From positions 566,001 to 630,000 of the forward strand of contig CAJNDS010000735.1 in assembly GCA_905221605.1 (NCBI GenBank): 64,000 nucleotides of DNA, read 5' to 3'. Position numbers and translations under genes: made by a program. Under the pieces are notes generated by a model. It made no database searches. It had not been told where the DNA came from and was given only the letters and a program-made list of their open reading frames with translations. Source of the DNA: Symbiodinium natans. Lineage: Eukaryota > Sar > Dinophyceae > Suessiales > Symbiodiniaceae. Position 1 is the stretch's first letter, and each line of letters opens with the position of its first letter. Of this stretch, positions 1 to 8,904 are shown piece by piece.

Positions 1-38
1 TTTGCAGCGGACCAAGGCCGGGGTGGTTTTGAGGGTTT

Positions 39-118
39 TCAGGGCTTAGGTTTTAGGGTTTAGGGTTTGGGGTTTAGGGTTTCGGTTTCAGGGTTTTGGG
101 TTCAGCGTCTAGGGTTTA
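39..118 (+). repeat. Telomere-like TTTAGGG tract, degenerate
   Basis: Imperfect TTTAGGG units with TTTGGGG and TTTCGGG variants, directly left of an inverted-repeat element. Confidence 0.9.
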
Positions 119-120
119 CC

Positions 121-226
121 TGGAGGTTCATGGGTAGTTATAAGTAGGGGTATAGGTATGATAACTGTGCTCACAACCTTTTTTAGGGCACTTATAACCC
201 TACTTATACCTTCCCAAGAACCTCCA
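121..226. mobile_element. Family A inverted-repeat element, copy 1
   Basis: The left arm TGGAGGTTCATGGGTAGTTA and the right arm (TAACCCTACTTATA, then AACCTCCA) are reverse complements around a short centre that itself pairs. The same arms recur near 15.07, 15.33, 43.24, 47.51, 58.45 and 60.15 kb, so this is a dispersed family and not a chance hairpin. It sits between a TTTAGGG tract on the left and a CCCTAAA tract on the right, as if all three form one intron. No coding capacity. Confidence 0.75.
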
Positions 227-243
227 TGACCTTGAAGCCCTGA

Positions 244-360
244 ACCCTAATAAACCCCAAACCCCAAACCCCAAACCCCAAACCCCAAACCCCAAACCCC
301 AAACCCCAAACCCTAAACCCCAAACCCCAAACCCTAAACCCTAAACCCTAAACCCTAAAC
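244..360 (-). repeat. CCCTAAA tract
   Basis: CCCCAAA and CCCTAAA units, about 16 copies, reading as TTTAGGG on the - strand. It ends some 40 bp before an AG-bounded coding-like island. Confidence 0.95.
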
Positions 361-398
361 TGGTTTTTGTAAGGTCCGTACAAAAACTATAATCTCAG

Positions 399-481
399 GT
401 AAGATGCCGGCGCCCTCCTTGACGGCCACCCTTTGCCAGCGCCTCGCGGCCCAGGCTCCCGCCTATCCGCAAACGGACTCA
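399..481 (+). CDS. Candidate exon, product unknown
   Basis: A pyrimidine-poor acceptor (AATCTCAG) ends at 398. An ATG at 404 opens a frame beginning MPAPSLTATLCQRLAAQ that stops at the following TGA. CCCTAAA lies upstream and TTTAGGG downstream. It could be an internal exon in another frame. Confidence 0.3.
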
Positions 482-493
482 TGATGATGGGAA

Positions 494-640
494 TTTAGGG
501 TCTAGGGTTTAGGGCTTAGGGTTTAGGGCTTGGGGTTTGGGGTTTGGGGTTTAGGGTTTAGGGTTTAGGGTTTAGGGTTTAGGGTTTAGGGTTTAGGGCT
601 TAGGGCTTAGGGTTTAGGGTTTAGGGTTTAGAGCTAGAGT
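494..640 (+). repeat. TTTAGGG tract
   Basis: About 20 units, mostly perfect TTTAGGG with a few GCTTAGGG and TTTGGGG variants. Confidence 0.95.
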
Positions 641-1160
641 TCAGAGCTTAGGCTTGCTCCAGGTTTACCTTGGGTAACCTTTGCACGCGCCGCAAAAAGA
701 GGGAAGTGCATCTTACTTGTTGGTATATTATCACCTTTGCAAGAATGTAGAAGTTCTTAGAAGGTGGCTCCAGGTAAAAAAAAAAAGCCGCTCCTTGTTT
801 GGTTTTTCTTCTTGTTTAGGGTTGAAAGCTTTCTATTACGGCTTTTTGATGGCTTAGGGGCTCGAGGGCTTAAGGCATGTAAGGTGAAGCACTATACCCG
901 GCAGTATACCGGGTAGCCAATAAGGGAATGTAACTTAGACAGCTGGCCAGATTTTTTGGGTGGGTGGGTGCCCTTGCAGGCAACTGTTATGATAAGGTAA
1001 GGGAACACAAGGGACCCAGTTTGAATCTGGGGGGTGGGGGCTGGGGTTAGTAGGTGGGCAGGGTGGGGGGTTGGGTGTTGGCGTGGGATGTGGGGAGGGC
1101 GGCGCATACGTGACTTCTGAAATTTACATAGTGTTGTTTTGTTGTTCTACGTTGTTCTCT
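641..1160. other. Stretch with no supported gene
   Basis: It holds an A-run at about 778-786, a G/T-rich stretch at 950-1100 and no convincing exon. The 71-codon - strand ORF at 892-1107 is low-complexity His/Pro and is not supported. Confidence 0.5.
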
Positions 1161-1167
1161 ACATACT

Positions 1168-1315
1168 CTAAACCCGAAACCCGAAGAACCCGAAACCCTA
1201 AACCCCAAACCCCAAACCCTAAACCCTAAACCCTAAACCCTAAACCCTAAACCCTAAACCCTAAACCCTAAACCCTAAACCCTAAACCCTAAACCCTAAA
1301 CCCTAAACCCTAACC
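1168..1315 (-). repeat. CCCTAAA tract
   Basis: About 18 perfect CCCTAAA units after a few CCCGAAA units; immediately upstream of a GC-rich island. Confidence 0.95.
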
Positions 1316-1319
1316 CCCG

Positions 1320-1420
1320 CTGGTTCCCGAGAGCGCCAGAGGCACCCTGGCTCGATGGCTGGGCCGCGAGCCACGGCGCACGCGCGGCTGCGGCCTTGGG
1401 AGCTTCCGCAGGCTCTCAAA
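1320..1420 (+). CDS. Candidate exon, Arg-rich, unknown product
   Basis: A GC-rich island of about 100 bp between CCCTAAA (left) and GGGTTTAGGG (right). The best + frame reads LVPESARGTLARWLGREP and continues Arg-rich to SFRRLSK at the tract. Other frames, including one on the - strand, are also open, so frame and strand rest on the general + strand trend. Confidence 0.3.
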
Positions 1421-1870
1421 GGGTTTAGGGTTTACTTACAACTACCCACGAACCTCGAAGTACGGTTTCCGGAGTTAGGTCTTCATTTTTTGGGCTTCGG
1501 GGTTCCGATGGGGTTCAGGGTTTGAGGGTTTAGGGTTCGGGTTTGGGGTTCCGGGCTCTGAGTTTCAAGACTTAACCGCAAACCTCGAACCTGTCGACCC
1601 TGTACCACTTCAGCGTTGCTTCCCAGGAGCGATCTACGATCGTTTGCGTTTGGAGCCCAGCCGCAACTCACCATGTTCACAGGTTTGGGGGGGGGGGGCG
1701 GAAGGGTGTCCACGGCGGGCACTTATAACCCCAAGTATAAGTCAGTCTACTTCTCACCTACTTTGAGACTTTGAGGACTTAGGGTGCTTGTAAGTGCAGC
1801 TGTACTTGGGGATCGAAGTACCCTGAACCTCCAAGTAGGGATTAGGGGGGATTTGGGGCCTAGAGTCGGC
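1421..1870. other. Degenerate repeats and half family A arms
   Basis: Contains a solo right arm of family A (about 1431-1460), scattered TTTAGGG units at 1500-1550, a G run at 1686-1698, and a rearranged family A copy at about 1720-1836 ending AACCTCCAAGTAGGG. No exon is supported. Confidence 0.5.
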
Positions 1871-1955
1871 TTTAGGGTTTTAGGGTTTAGGGTTTAGGGT
1901 TTATGTTTTAGGGTTTAGGGTTTAGGGTTTAGGGTTTAGGGTTTAGGGTTTAGGT
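1871..1955 (+). repeat. TTTAGGG tract
   Basis: About 12 units, nearly perfect. Confidence 0.95.
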
Positions 1956-1986
1956 TCACGGAGTTCAGGGTCGGTTTGGGAGAGCT

Positions 1987-2092
1987 TCTTAGTGGCTGAG
2001 TGGGTACACTTAAATACTTTCTGGAATACTTAATCCCCTATAGAACTGAAAGTGTACACTTTCGGGGGGGGATTATGAACTCAGCAACTAAG
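1987..2092 (+). mobile_element. Family F introner-like element, copy 1
   Basis: Terminal arms CTTAGTGGCTGAGT and ACTCAGCAACTAAG are reverse complements. Inside, GTACACTTAAATACTTT pairs with GAAAGTGTACACTTT. Copies in the same orientation lie at 11204 and 45785. A GT (GTACACTT) near the left end and an AG (GAACTCAG) near the right end could serve as splice sites. Confidence 0.75.
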
Positions 2093-2169
2093 ATTTTGAA
2101 AGCCAAGGGTATGGCGTTTAGGGTTTTTAGGAAGCATGGGTTTCGCGTAGCCCCTACTGCTTGATCCCT

Positions 2170-2289
2170 ATGTCTGCGCACGCTGGGTGGCCGGTCAAGG
2201 TCCCTGATTCTGCCGGTGGCATCAGTGGAAGCTTGGCCCGTAAGGCCATGTTCCAGAGGCTACAGCCAGAGACCTCAATGTTGATGAGT
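2170..2289 (+). CDS. Candidate exon, product unknown
   Basis: Open + frame from an ATG at 2170, starting MSAHAGWPVKVPDSAGG and ending QRLQPETSMLMS just before a CCCTAAA tract. Composition is protein-like, without homopolymers. No family recognised. It may start upstream of the ATG if internal. Confidence 0.35.
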
Positions 2290-2291
2290 CA

Positions 2292-2347
2292 AACCCTAAA
2301 CCCTAAACCCTAAACCCTAAACCCTTATAAACCCTAAACCCTAAACC
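2292..2347 (-). repeat. CCCTAAA tract
   Basis: About 8 units with one ACCCTTATAAA interruption. Confidence 0.95.
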
Positions 2348-2447
2348 CGTCGCATAGGGTGGAGACTACCGGTTTTGCTTTGGGGCGGCGGTACCGTCCC
2401 TCCCCGCTCTGCGCGACAGCTGCTGCTGGTGCTTCGTGTTCCATGTA
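2348..2447 (+). CDS. Candidate exon, product unknown
   Basis: Island between two CCCTAAA tracts. The + frame reads RRIGWRLPVLLWGGGT and then SARQLLLVLRVPCTP to a stop in the next tract. The - strand is also open (VYMEHEAPAAAVAQSGEG), so strand is not certain. Confidence 0.25.
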
Positions 2448-2489
2448 CACCCTAAACCCTAAATCCTAAACCCTAAACCCTAAACCCTA
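2448..2489 (-). repeat. CCCTAAA tract
   Basis: Six units, one CCCTAAATC variant. Confidence 0.9.
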
Positions 2490-2496
2490 CAACTTA

Positions 2497-2619
2497 GCCA
2501 CGTCCCTGCTACAACGCAAAAGGGTCCCGACTAGCACAATCTGCTTTGCGCGAGCTGACCAGCAGCCTCTTGCCCTTGAGCCGATTCCCAGAGACCCAAT
2601 ACCTTACTCAGCCAAGAGT
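2497..2619 (+). CDS. Candidate exon, product unknown
   Basis: Follows CCCTACAACTTAG, a possible tract-derived acceptor. The + frame reads ATSLLQRKRVPTSTICFARA and then DQQPLALEPIPRDPIPYSAKS up to a TGA at 2620. No known domain. Confidence 0.35.
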
Positions 2620-2789
2620 TGAACTTTAAACTTTTTTTCGGGGCCTTAGGAATAGTAAAGTTTATCCTCTTCCCCTTAATTATTGGAGAAGTCAGATTCC
2701 TCTTAGTTGAGGAATATGCATTACATGATAGTCAGGATCTTGATGATATTCATATATAACCCTAAACCCGAAACCCTAAACCCTAAACC

Positions 2790-2906
2790 CACGAAGATGG
2801 TGTGACCATGGACCATGGAGACCTGGCGAGCGGCCTTGTGGTCGCCACAAGTTTGCAATTTCTGCTAACCCGTGAGCCCAACTCCCCACTAAGCAACACA
2901 CCGTAA
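2790..2906 (+). CDS. Candidate exon, possibly terminal
   Basis: Directly after a CCCTAAACCC tract. The + frame reads HEDGVTMDHGDLASGLVV and then ATSLQFLLTREPNSPLSNTP, ending at a TAA at 2904. The stop could be a true C-terminus or lie in the next intron. Unrecognised product. Confidence 0.35.
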   Translation, partial: HEDGVTMDHGDLASGLVVATSLQFLLTREPNSPLSNTP

Positions 2907-2952
2907 ATAAAGACGTTAACGGGGGCCCTAAGAATATGAACTAATTGAAGCA

Positions 2953-3050
2953 TAAACCCCAACCCCAAAACCCCAGACCTTTAACCGTAAACCCCAAACA
3001 TAAACCCGCATATATATATATATATATACATATATATATGACCCCACATG
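2953..3050 (-). repeat. Degenerate CCCTAAA units and a TA microsatellite
   Basis: Diverged CCCCAAA/CCCTAAA units followed by a TA run with ACATATA interruptions at about 3009-3040. Confidence 0.85.
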
Positions 3051-3157
3051 CGTAGCCCCAAAGCCTTAAAACCCCAGACCCTCGACCCTGAGCCCCTACA
3101 TTCCCAAACCCTAAACCACTAAGTGCCCCTAAGCCGCTTGACAGCCTAGGCTTTCGG

Positions 3158-3298
3158 GTTTAGGATTAGGGTTTAGGGTTAGGGTTTAGGGTTTGAATTC
3201 AGGGTTTAGGGTTTAGGGTTTGGGGTTTGGGGTTTGGGGTTTAGGGTTTAGGGTTTAGAGTTTAATTAGGGTTTAGGGTTTAGGGCTAGGGCTTAGGG
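3158..3298 (+). repeat. TTTAGGG tract
   Basis: About 19 units with TTTGGGG variants and an AATTAGGG interruption. Confidence 0.95.
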
Positions 3299-3319
3299 AT
3301 CCCTAAGCAAGCTAGGCGC

Positions 3320-3393
3320 TCAAAGGTCCAGCGTTGTTGGAGCGATGTGCCGCTCTCGAGCAGCAGGTCCAAACCAAGGCCGTGGGCAGACCC
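3320..3393 (+). CDS. Candidate exon, coiled-coil-like
   Basis: AG-G borders at CTCAAAG/GTCC. The + frame gives LKGPALLERCAALEQQVQTK, then AVGRP and a stop. The spacing of Leu/Val and the run of E, Q and K suggest a helix or short coiled coil. It lies between two TTTAGGG tracts. No family named. Confidence 0.35.
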
Positions 3394-3411
3394 TGAGTTT
3401 CCAATTTGTGG

Positions 3412-3493
3412 GTTTAGGGTTTCGGGTTTAGGGTTGAGGGTTGAGGGTTTAGGGCTTAGGGCTTAGGGCTTTGGGCTTAGGGTTTAGGGTTTA
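3412..3493 (+). repeat. TTTAGGG tract
   Basis: About 11 units including GCTTAGGG and TTGAGGG variants. Confidence 0.95.
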
Positions 3494-3564
3494 GGGCCGT
3501 AGGGACCCTGTCAACCTTAAACCCTCCCCCGCCTCCCGCACTTGGCATGGAGATGCCTAGCTCG

Positions 3565-3677
3565 GTTTAGGGTTTAGGGTTTAGGGTTTAGGGTTTAGGG
3601 TTTAGGGTTTAGGGTTTAGGGTTTAGGGTTTAGGGTTTAGGGTTTAGGGTTTAGGGTTTAGGGTTTAGGGTTTAGGG
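3565..3677 (+). repeat. TTTAGGG tract
   Basis: Sixteen near-perfect units beginning GTTTAGGG straight after a short island (about 3510-3559, DPVNLKPSPASRTWHGDA). Confidence 0.95.
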
Positions 3678-3681
3678 CTAC

Positions 3682-3780
3682 AGTTTTATGGGTCATACCT
3701 CAGCCGGGTTGATGATGAGTGTTCATCATGTACTGGCATGCCCCCGTCCACAAACATGCCTAACATACCCTCCAAAACAA
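3682..3780 (+). CDS. Candidate exon, product unknown
   Basis: The + frame reads QFYGSYLSRVDDECSSCTG and then MPPSTNMPNIPSK, up to a C18 homopolymer at 3781-3798. Composition is unlike the neighbouring repeats. Unrecognised. Confidence 0.3.
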
Positions 3781-3970
3781 CCCCCCCCCCCCCCCCCCAA
3801 GTCCCCCTTGCCTGATAAGGGCATAGGGCTCAAACTTGTTTTTTAGGCTTTTGAGGTGTAGGGCTTTAAGGATTTTAGGGCCTGGGGAGGCTACTCGTAG
3901 GAGCCTCTTTGTTTAAGAGGGACTAGTGTAATGGGATGGAAAGGGTTTAGGGTTTAGGGGTTGATGTTTC

Positions 3971-4020
3971 AGGCCGCAGAAGGTTCAGAGGGAAGACGGT
4001 CCGATGCATGGACTGCGCAA
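3971..4020 (+). CDS. Short candidate exon
   Basis: TGATGTTTCAG acceptor followed by AAEGSEGRRSDAWTAQ. It lies between a short TTTAGGG pair on the left and a CCCTAAA tract at 4089 on the right. Too short to identify. Confidence 0.3.
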
Positions 4021-4088
4021 AGCACGTCACCCCCCCCCGAGGCCCCCCAAACCTTCGCCCCGAAGCCCCAACCTAGCATCTGACGACC

Positions 4089-4141
4089 TTAAACCCTAAC
4101 TCCCCAAACCCGAAACCCTAAACCCTAAACCCTAAACCCTA
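4089..4141 (-). repeat. CCCTAAA tract ending CCCTAG
   Basis: Seven units; the last is CCCTAG, giving an AG directly before the next island. Confidence 0.9.
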
Positions 4142-4146
4142 GCACG

Positions 4147-4215
4147 CAGCAGGTGCCCGCTACGACGCGGCGACGAGGTTCGTCGGAGAAGTTTGAGGCC
4201 CCTGGAAGGTCTCTG
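4147..4215 (+). CDS. Candidate exon, basic
   Basis: Island after the CCCTAG end of the tract. One + frame reads QVPATTRRRGSSEKFEAPGR. All three + frames are open over this short length, so the frame is not fixed. Confidence 0.25.
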
Positions 4216-4660
4216 GGCTTCCGGCTCGGTAGCATATAATCCCCTCCACCTAATTTGTTAATTCCCCTTGGGAATTATTTTTATGTATATAAAACCCAAG
4301 AGGATGTTAAAACAAATTGTTTTTATTCAGGTTCTAAGGGGAGTATAGTAATCCCCTCCCCCTAATATTAAACCCTGTAGGTATAATATAGTATACTATA
4401 TTGGGGCGTTTTTAATATTGGGGGGGTACGGGGGGCTGAATATCCGGGGGAGAGGATTGGGGTTTGCGCAGGCGCCGGCCCCCGGCCCAAGTGCAGTTCC
4501 TTTGCTGGGTGTTTTAGTGACAGAGGTGTCCCAATAATCAACTGCGGGTGGGCATCTAGATAGGGTTGAAGCATGGCATAGGTGAAATCTGGAGTAAAGC
4601 TAACTTGCAAGTGGTTGTTGCACGCGAAATTGTCTTGCAAGCGGTTGTTGCGCGCGAAAT
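4216..4660. other. Inverted-repeat intergenic or intronic stretch
   Basis: ATAATCCCCTCCACCTAAT (from about 4216) and TAATCCCCTCCCCCTAAT (near 4350) are direct copies flanking an AT-rich centre that includes TTCCCCTTGGGAA. At 4600-4660 a 27-bp segment (AAGCGGTTGTTGCGCGCGAAAT) is duplicated in tandem with a few changes. The 90-codon - strand ORF at 4368-4640 is open but unsupported. Confidence 0.5.
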
Positions 4661-5081
4661 TAAATTAGATTGAAACGTGCGCTCATTTTTCCTAACTTCT
4701 TATGGTGCCATAATTTGATTCCTGTGGTCGCTCGCTCTCTTCTGTCATTCCCTTACAATCATAGCCTCACAACGGTCCCCTTAAAAGCCCAACCAATGGC
4801 AGAGAAACAGGAAGGGCTTCTAAGGGAGCATGAGGACATGAGCGAAAGAGTGAGAAACCGCGAAAGTTCACCCATGTTATTCACTCACGCTCTTCGCCCT
4901 TTAGTTTGCATGCGTTCATGTCATGAATTTTGCACATTTGTTGCATGCTGAAACCTGATACAATGCTGAACTACTCTTATTTTTGGTGTTACCATTACTA
5001 CGTTCGCGTGGTGCTGCTGTTGCTATGGAAGTCAGTAGAAGGTGAGCTGACTCTGCTTCGCAGCCGTTTTGCTCCGTGTAG

Positions 5082-5384
5082 TTGGGCCAGCCTCCAGGTC
5101 TACGAATACCTGCAGGCGCGCCTTTGCATTGCGCGTTTTGTAGTCTTTCCAACTGGCAGGAGTCGAAGTTCCTTCTTAAATCGAAGAATTCACGGCAGCA
5201 ACTCACTTCACCCACATTGCTGGGGATCTTATCCACAAGGAGACAACGCTTGTTGCACCATCTTTTACAGGCAGGTACCGATGCCAGCCTGGACAAAATC
5301 GCCGCAACGTTTGCCAATGAAGCAGAGCACCACGCGGGCATGAATTTCGGCAAGATCCGCGTCATCTTCACAGGAAAAAAGCTT
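5082..5384 (+). CDS. Long candidate exon, unrecognised protein
   Basis: About 100 codons in one + frame with a natural composition: an early CAFCSLSNWQESKFLL segment, then STRRQRLLHHLLQAG, DASLDKIAATFANEAEHH and GKIRVIFTGKKL. The sequence after KKL is GTGAGC, a good donor, and the unspliced frame stops shortly after. A longer 245-codon ORF on the - strand overlaps, but its sequence is less protein-like and I treat it as a shadow. The 5' end is open: no clear acceptor was chosen. No family recognised. Unlike most of the window there are no telomere-like tracts within 1 kb, so this may be a different kind of locus. Confidence 0.5.
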
Positions 5385-5722
5385 GTGAGCCCGCGTTGAG
5401 GATGTGGTCTGCCAAGCCTGCGATCATGCGCTCCCTTGCCACGTGTCCTTATTATAAACAAATCTTCGGAATTGCGGAGTAGACTTGTGACCCAGGGCGC
5501 GCGAGAATCTACAGCTTGTTTCGTAATTCTCACACTTTCTGAGCTCTGCGGAATGTCTGACATCCTAGGACGGCAAGGAGTTTGTAAAGCGCAGATTTCA
5601 CTGATGTGCGCCTGTGCGACACCCAGCAGATCGAGCCATGACAACTTGTTCATTTGATCAGAAGGTGCTCTGCCTGACCTTGGTTCTCCCTAACAGTAGG
5701 GCAGTCGTCTTTCTTTGCGCAG

Positions 5723-6007
5723 AAAGGGGCTGTAAATTGGCATGCGCCTACTAAACGGCTGCCATCTGGCAGGAGCGGTCCGAGTAGGGCCAGGCCGGCA
5801 CGCCGCTGGTCATGTGTCATTGATCTGTTCAATGGCCCTCCACCGACGTGTCGCCATGTTGATGCGCGTGGCCCTTGGAGTGCTGCGCCTATTGCGCACG
5901 TCCGGGAAGCCTTACGAGGGGAGGGCCAAGCAATTTGCCGGAGGAAGACTTTTGACACTGTGTGGCATGGCGTGTGCGATGCGAGTTCCTCCTTTTGGTT
6001 GCACTAA
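5723..6007 (+). CDS. Candidate exon without ATG, unrecognised
   Basis: Starts right after TTTCTTTGCGCAG, a pyrimidine-rich acceptor. It stays open for 94 codons, beginning KGAVNWHAPTKRLPSGRS and later VREALRGEGQAICRRKT and DTVWHGVCDASSSFWLH, then stops. It lacks a start codon, as expected of an internal exon. It lies about 340 bp downstream of the 5082-5384 exon on the same strand. No domain recognised. Confidence 0.45.
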   Translation, partial: KGAVNWHAPTKRLPSGRSGPSRARPARRWSCVIDLFNGPPPTCRHVDARGPWSAAPIAHVREALRGEGQAICRRKTFDTVWHGVCDASSSFWLH

Positions 6008-6257
6008 CGAATGCCTGAAATGTTTTACTGCACGGTGCACAGGAGGAAGAATATCAACCAAAAAAAACGGCGAGGCACCGTCTCGATTGTGACTTGCCAG
6101 CCCTTGTTGGGCATGCTTGGCTGTGTCTTCACTGTTACGTAATGCTGCGCCGGAAGTGCAAAATGCGCGGCTCCCAGCTTGGCTGGAGGCTCGTAAGTGA
6201 CACAAGGACTGAGTGCTATGGTGTTTGCTGGTGTCTGTGTGACGAACAGGAAACCTA

Positions 6258-6435
6258 TTGGCTCCATCGGCCAGGAAAATGCTGCTGCTAAGGCTGTTCA
6301 TGGCTTGGTCATCTCTGCTCCGGCAGCCAGATGTGCAAACCGCACCATTGGTGAGAAAAATACACTTGCAGAGCAGCGTGCGCGATCAGGCCATTTGGAG
6401 GTATACAGAGTTTCCTGTCGCGTTTTTTTGCGCAG
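6258..6435 (+). CDS. Candidate exon, unrecognised
   Basis: The + frame holds LRLFMAWSSLLRQPDVQTAP, VRKIHLQSSVRDQAIWRY and TEFPVAF, running into TTTTTTTGCGCAG at 6423-6435. An overlapping + frame (6197-6619) is also open. The T7 run could be an intron end or a frameshift point, since the following protein-like segment is in another frame. Confidence 0.35.
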
Positions 6436-6606
6436 CAGGTGTTCGCCCGCGCTATTGCCAATGCTGATGATCGATATGTTGCCTATGGGCACGAATGCCT
6501 GGCAGCAACTCCTCGAATGGTGCGCTTTCCACATCCTGTTTGGTTCCATGCGTTTGTTGTTGCTTTTTCCAGGTGCGCTCGAGGACAGGACCTGCGTTGG
6601 CAGGAA
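6436..6606 (+). CDS. Candidate exon, unrecognised
   Basis: Begins after TTTTTTTGCGCAG. The + frame reads QVFARAIANADDRYVAYGHE, then LAATPRMVRFPHPVWFHAF and VVAFSRCARGQDLRWQE to a TGA. Very protein-like but not assignable to a family. It differs in frame from the preceding segment, which suggests an intron or a frameshift. Confidence 0.45.
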
Positions 6607-6954
6607 TGATACATGTTGACAAATAGCAGCGCTACTTCCTAAAGTAGCGCAATACTGCTGCGGCAGCTAGAGAGGCCTCAAACTGACCTGCTATAACGCG
6701 CAGCGCGGCACAGTTCAATGTGTGTTCCAACGCCTCCGAAACTTGCGCAGGCATGCTTTGCCTGTGGCTTATAGTGGCCTATTGCGTGCTGAAAACTTTT
6801 TGGTTACGAGGGTTGCTGAGTGACACTGTGTCTGTCGCGATGCCAAAGGCTGGGGATGCTGTGGAACATCATCCAGACTAGAATAGCCTTCGCCAGACAT
6901 CTGCACTCTCACTACATCATCATCTCCAGAGGGGTGGGATGGCAACGGCTTAGG

Positions 6955-7160
6955 GTTCCGAATCCTTTCCCAGTTTCTGATTCTGCCGTTTTGCTTTTTC
7001 TCCGAGTCAGCCTTTTGGCAGTTTCCGAATCATCCGTTTCGTGATGTCAGATTTTGCCGTTTCGGTTTCCGATTGAGCCGTCCTGGATTCTGAGTCAGGA
7101 ATCCTGGTTTCCGAATCAGGTCTGGTTTCCGATTCAGCCGTTCTGGTTTCCAATTTTTTC
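6955..7160 (+). repeat. Degenerate tandem repeat, unit about 20-24 bp
   Basis: Recurring TTTCCGATTCAGCCGTTTTGG-like units (TTTCTGATTCTGCCGTTTTG, TTTCCGATTGAGCCGTCCTG, TTTCCGAATCAGGTCTGG). Around nine diverged copies in the + direction. It encodes low-complexity peptide in every frame and is probably intronic. Confidence 0.7.
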
Positions 7161-7183
7161 GTCGACCCTTTTCTCAACTTCAC

Positions 7184-7353
7184 TGCGTCCTTCTGTGCGT
7201 GGCCACGGCGTTCCCGTCGGCGTAGCGTTTGCCGCCCATGCCTGGGAACAAAAGATCCGCAGGCGCTGTCCTGGCTTTGGAGCTCTGGTTCTCCATCAGG
7301 AATGCTTCTCCGAGTGCGTCAACGCGGAGACCGACCTGAAGTACACCCTGATG
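7184..7353 (+). CDS. Candidate exon, unrecognised
   Basis: The + frame has GVPVGVAFAAHAWEQKIRR, CPGFGALVLHQECFSECV and NAETDLKYTLM, ending at TTTTTTTGCGCAG. It follows the tandem repeat. The product is unknown; the same acceptor-like motif also borders the 5723 and 6436 segments. Confidence 0.4.
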
Positions 7354-7377
7354 TTTTTTTGCGCAGGTTTTGCGCAG

Positions 7378-7541
7378 GCTTTCCGCGAACCATGCTAACA
7401 CATCTCTGTGACGACCTATTGACTCCGCCCATTTACATTGATCCTGAATTCTGTTTTCACTCTTGCCTTGAGAGAGGGTTCGGCAGCACGGTCTCAGCGT
7501 GGACACGAACAATCCGCACGTGCCTCGTAGTTAATCTATAA
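7378..7541 (+). CDS. Candidate terminal exon, unrecognised
   Basis: After a second GCGCAG at 7372-7377 the frame reads MLTHLCDDLLTPPIYIDPEF and then SCLERGFGSTVSAWTRTIR, ending in TCLVVNL and TAG. It could be the C-terminus of the + strand gene spread over 5.1-7.5 kb. The join to the previous segment is unproven. Confidence 0.4.
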
Positions 7542-7838
7542 TTGTTGCTAGCCCGCAAAATCTGCATTTCTTCGTGTTAGTTTATGAGTTTGCAGTATGA
7601 AGCTAAGCTGGAATCGAATTGGAGCGGGGAAGAACTCATCGTTATTCAATACAAGTTGCACAGCCCATCTCTGGAGCCGGAAGTAAGCTCGAGTTAAGAA
7701 GAGGGATCGTCCGTACTGGGTTCGCCCGTTTCTGGAAACGGGATAAAACTTGTAAACGTGCAAGTTCTTTGCTGGAACTGCAAGCTTCCGGAGAACCCGC
7801 TGAGACTTTGGAGGTTGGATTGGAGATTAACAGCGGGT

Positions 7839-7976
7839 TTACAAGGAGGGCCCCTCCTAGTTATAAGTAGAGTTATAAGGACCCAAAATTGGGTCATAAA
7901 GATCCTAACTTAGGTTATAAGTCCCTTAACTATAGTTAGTACAGTAAAGGGGCCCAACCTTGTAAGGCTCAGGTTT
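7839..7976. mobile_element. Inverted-repeat element J
   Basis: Arms TTACAAGGAGGGCCCCT and AGGGGCCCAACCTTGTAAG pair, with inner pairs around GTTATAAG. Single copy seen here; same size class as families A-F. Confidence 0.6.
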
Positions 7977-8234
7977 TGCAGCTCCGCGCTTCAAGTTGGT
8001 GGTGCCGGGTTCGGGGTTGTGGTGTGAATCCCTGGGCGCCCCTGAAGCTCCAACCTACGACTGCCCTGACCCCGAAACCCTAAACCCCCTCAAACCCGAA
8101 AGGAAGATCTTGACGTCTGAATCCCCACGTCTACTTCTCGAAAGCTGAAACCTTGGGGACTACACCCCTAACCTAGACCTAGAGCCCCAGCTTGCCCTAC
8201 ATACTTCTAAAGCTCATCTAGTCCCCATGCCCAG

Positions 8235-8301
8235 CAAGTCCAGGCCCACTGTAGAGTTGCTTTGCGTCTGCGCCCCAACCTCATCCGGGCTCATGGGTAG
8301 T
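8235..8301 (+). CDS. Short candidate exon
   Basis: CCATGCCCAG acceptor, then SKSRPTVELLCVCAPTSSG and LMGS to a stop. Island in an otherwise repeat-poor stretch. Unidentified. Confidence 0.3.
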
Positions 8302-8691
8302 TAGTATACAGAACACGATGTTCAACAGGACTGTTTCAGGGTTCGTGTCTTGCATGTCGCAATAGCACACCCCTCGCTATCTTGCAACAGTCTCGTATAT
8401 GGGCTCTGTTTATGAAATTGGTTGTTTTCTTACTAGGGTCACGGTTAAGAAATAGTGCAGACATAACACAAGCTGTTGTTTCGTTAAATCCCTACCGAGG
8501 AGCTAAATGCGATCCACCAAGTAAAGTGGGCACCTTAAACGCTGACAACGACAGCCCTCCAGCAATAGCAATGTGGCGATACACAAAGTATCATCCTAAA
8601 CCTTGAACCTCAAACCTAAACTCTGAACCTCAAACCTAAACCCTGAACCCTAGCCCCCTGGGAGGATCCAGAAAAGTAGAGCCCCCCAAAT

Positions 8692-8775
8692 AATACCTAT
8701 TCTACTATTTGGGTCGTTTTTTAGTAACCCTTGTAAAAGGCCCTTTATAGGGTTGATTATGGGGATTAAAAAGAT
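8692..8775 (+). mobile_element. Family N element, copy 1
   Basis: Shares AAGGCCCTNNATAGGGTTGAT and the following GGGGATTA with 9163-9225 in the same orientation. ATACCTATTCTACTATTTGGG suggests a palindromic left part. Confidence 0.5.
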
Positions 8776-8791
8776 CTCTCAACTATGCGAG

Positions 8792-8896
8792 TGCATGTGG
8801 AAGGCCTTGGACTTCTTCGATGCCAATCCGCACGGGCTAGCCCAGGCCGGGTCTGTGAAGGGATGGGAAATTCTTATTGGCTGGGCAGTTAACCTT
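8792..8896 (+). CDS. Candidate exon, product unknown
   Basis: The + frame reads CMWKALDFFDANPHGLAQAG, then SVKGWEILIGWAVNL before a TAA. Amphipathic and protein-like. A TTTAGGG tract begins 8 bp after the stop. A donor could be at GAAG/GGATGG or further on. No family recognised. Confidence 0.4.
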
Positions 8897-8904
8897 TAAT
8901 CTTG

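Noticed and set aside
4916-5653. 245-codon - strand ORF, among the longest in the window
   Set aside because: The + strand frame at 5082-5384 is more protein-like and ends at a good GTGAGC donor. The - ORF looks like its shadow, although I cannot exclude it.
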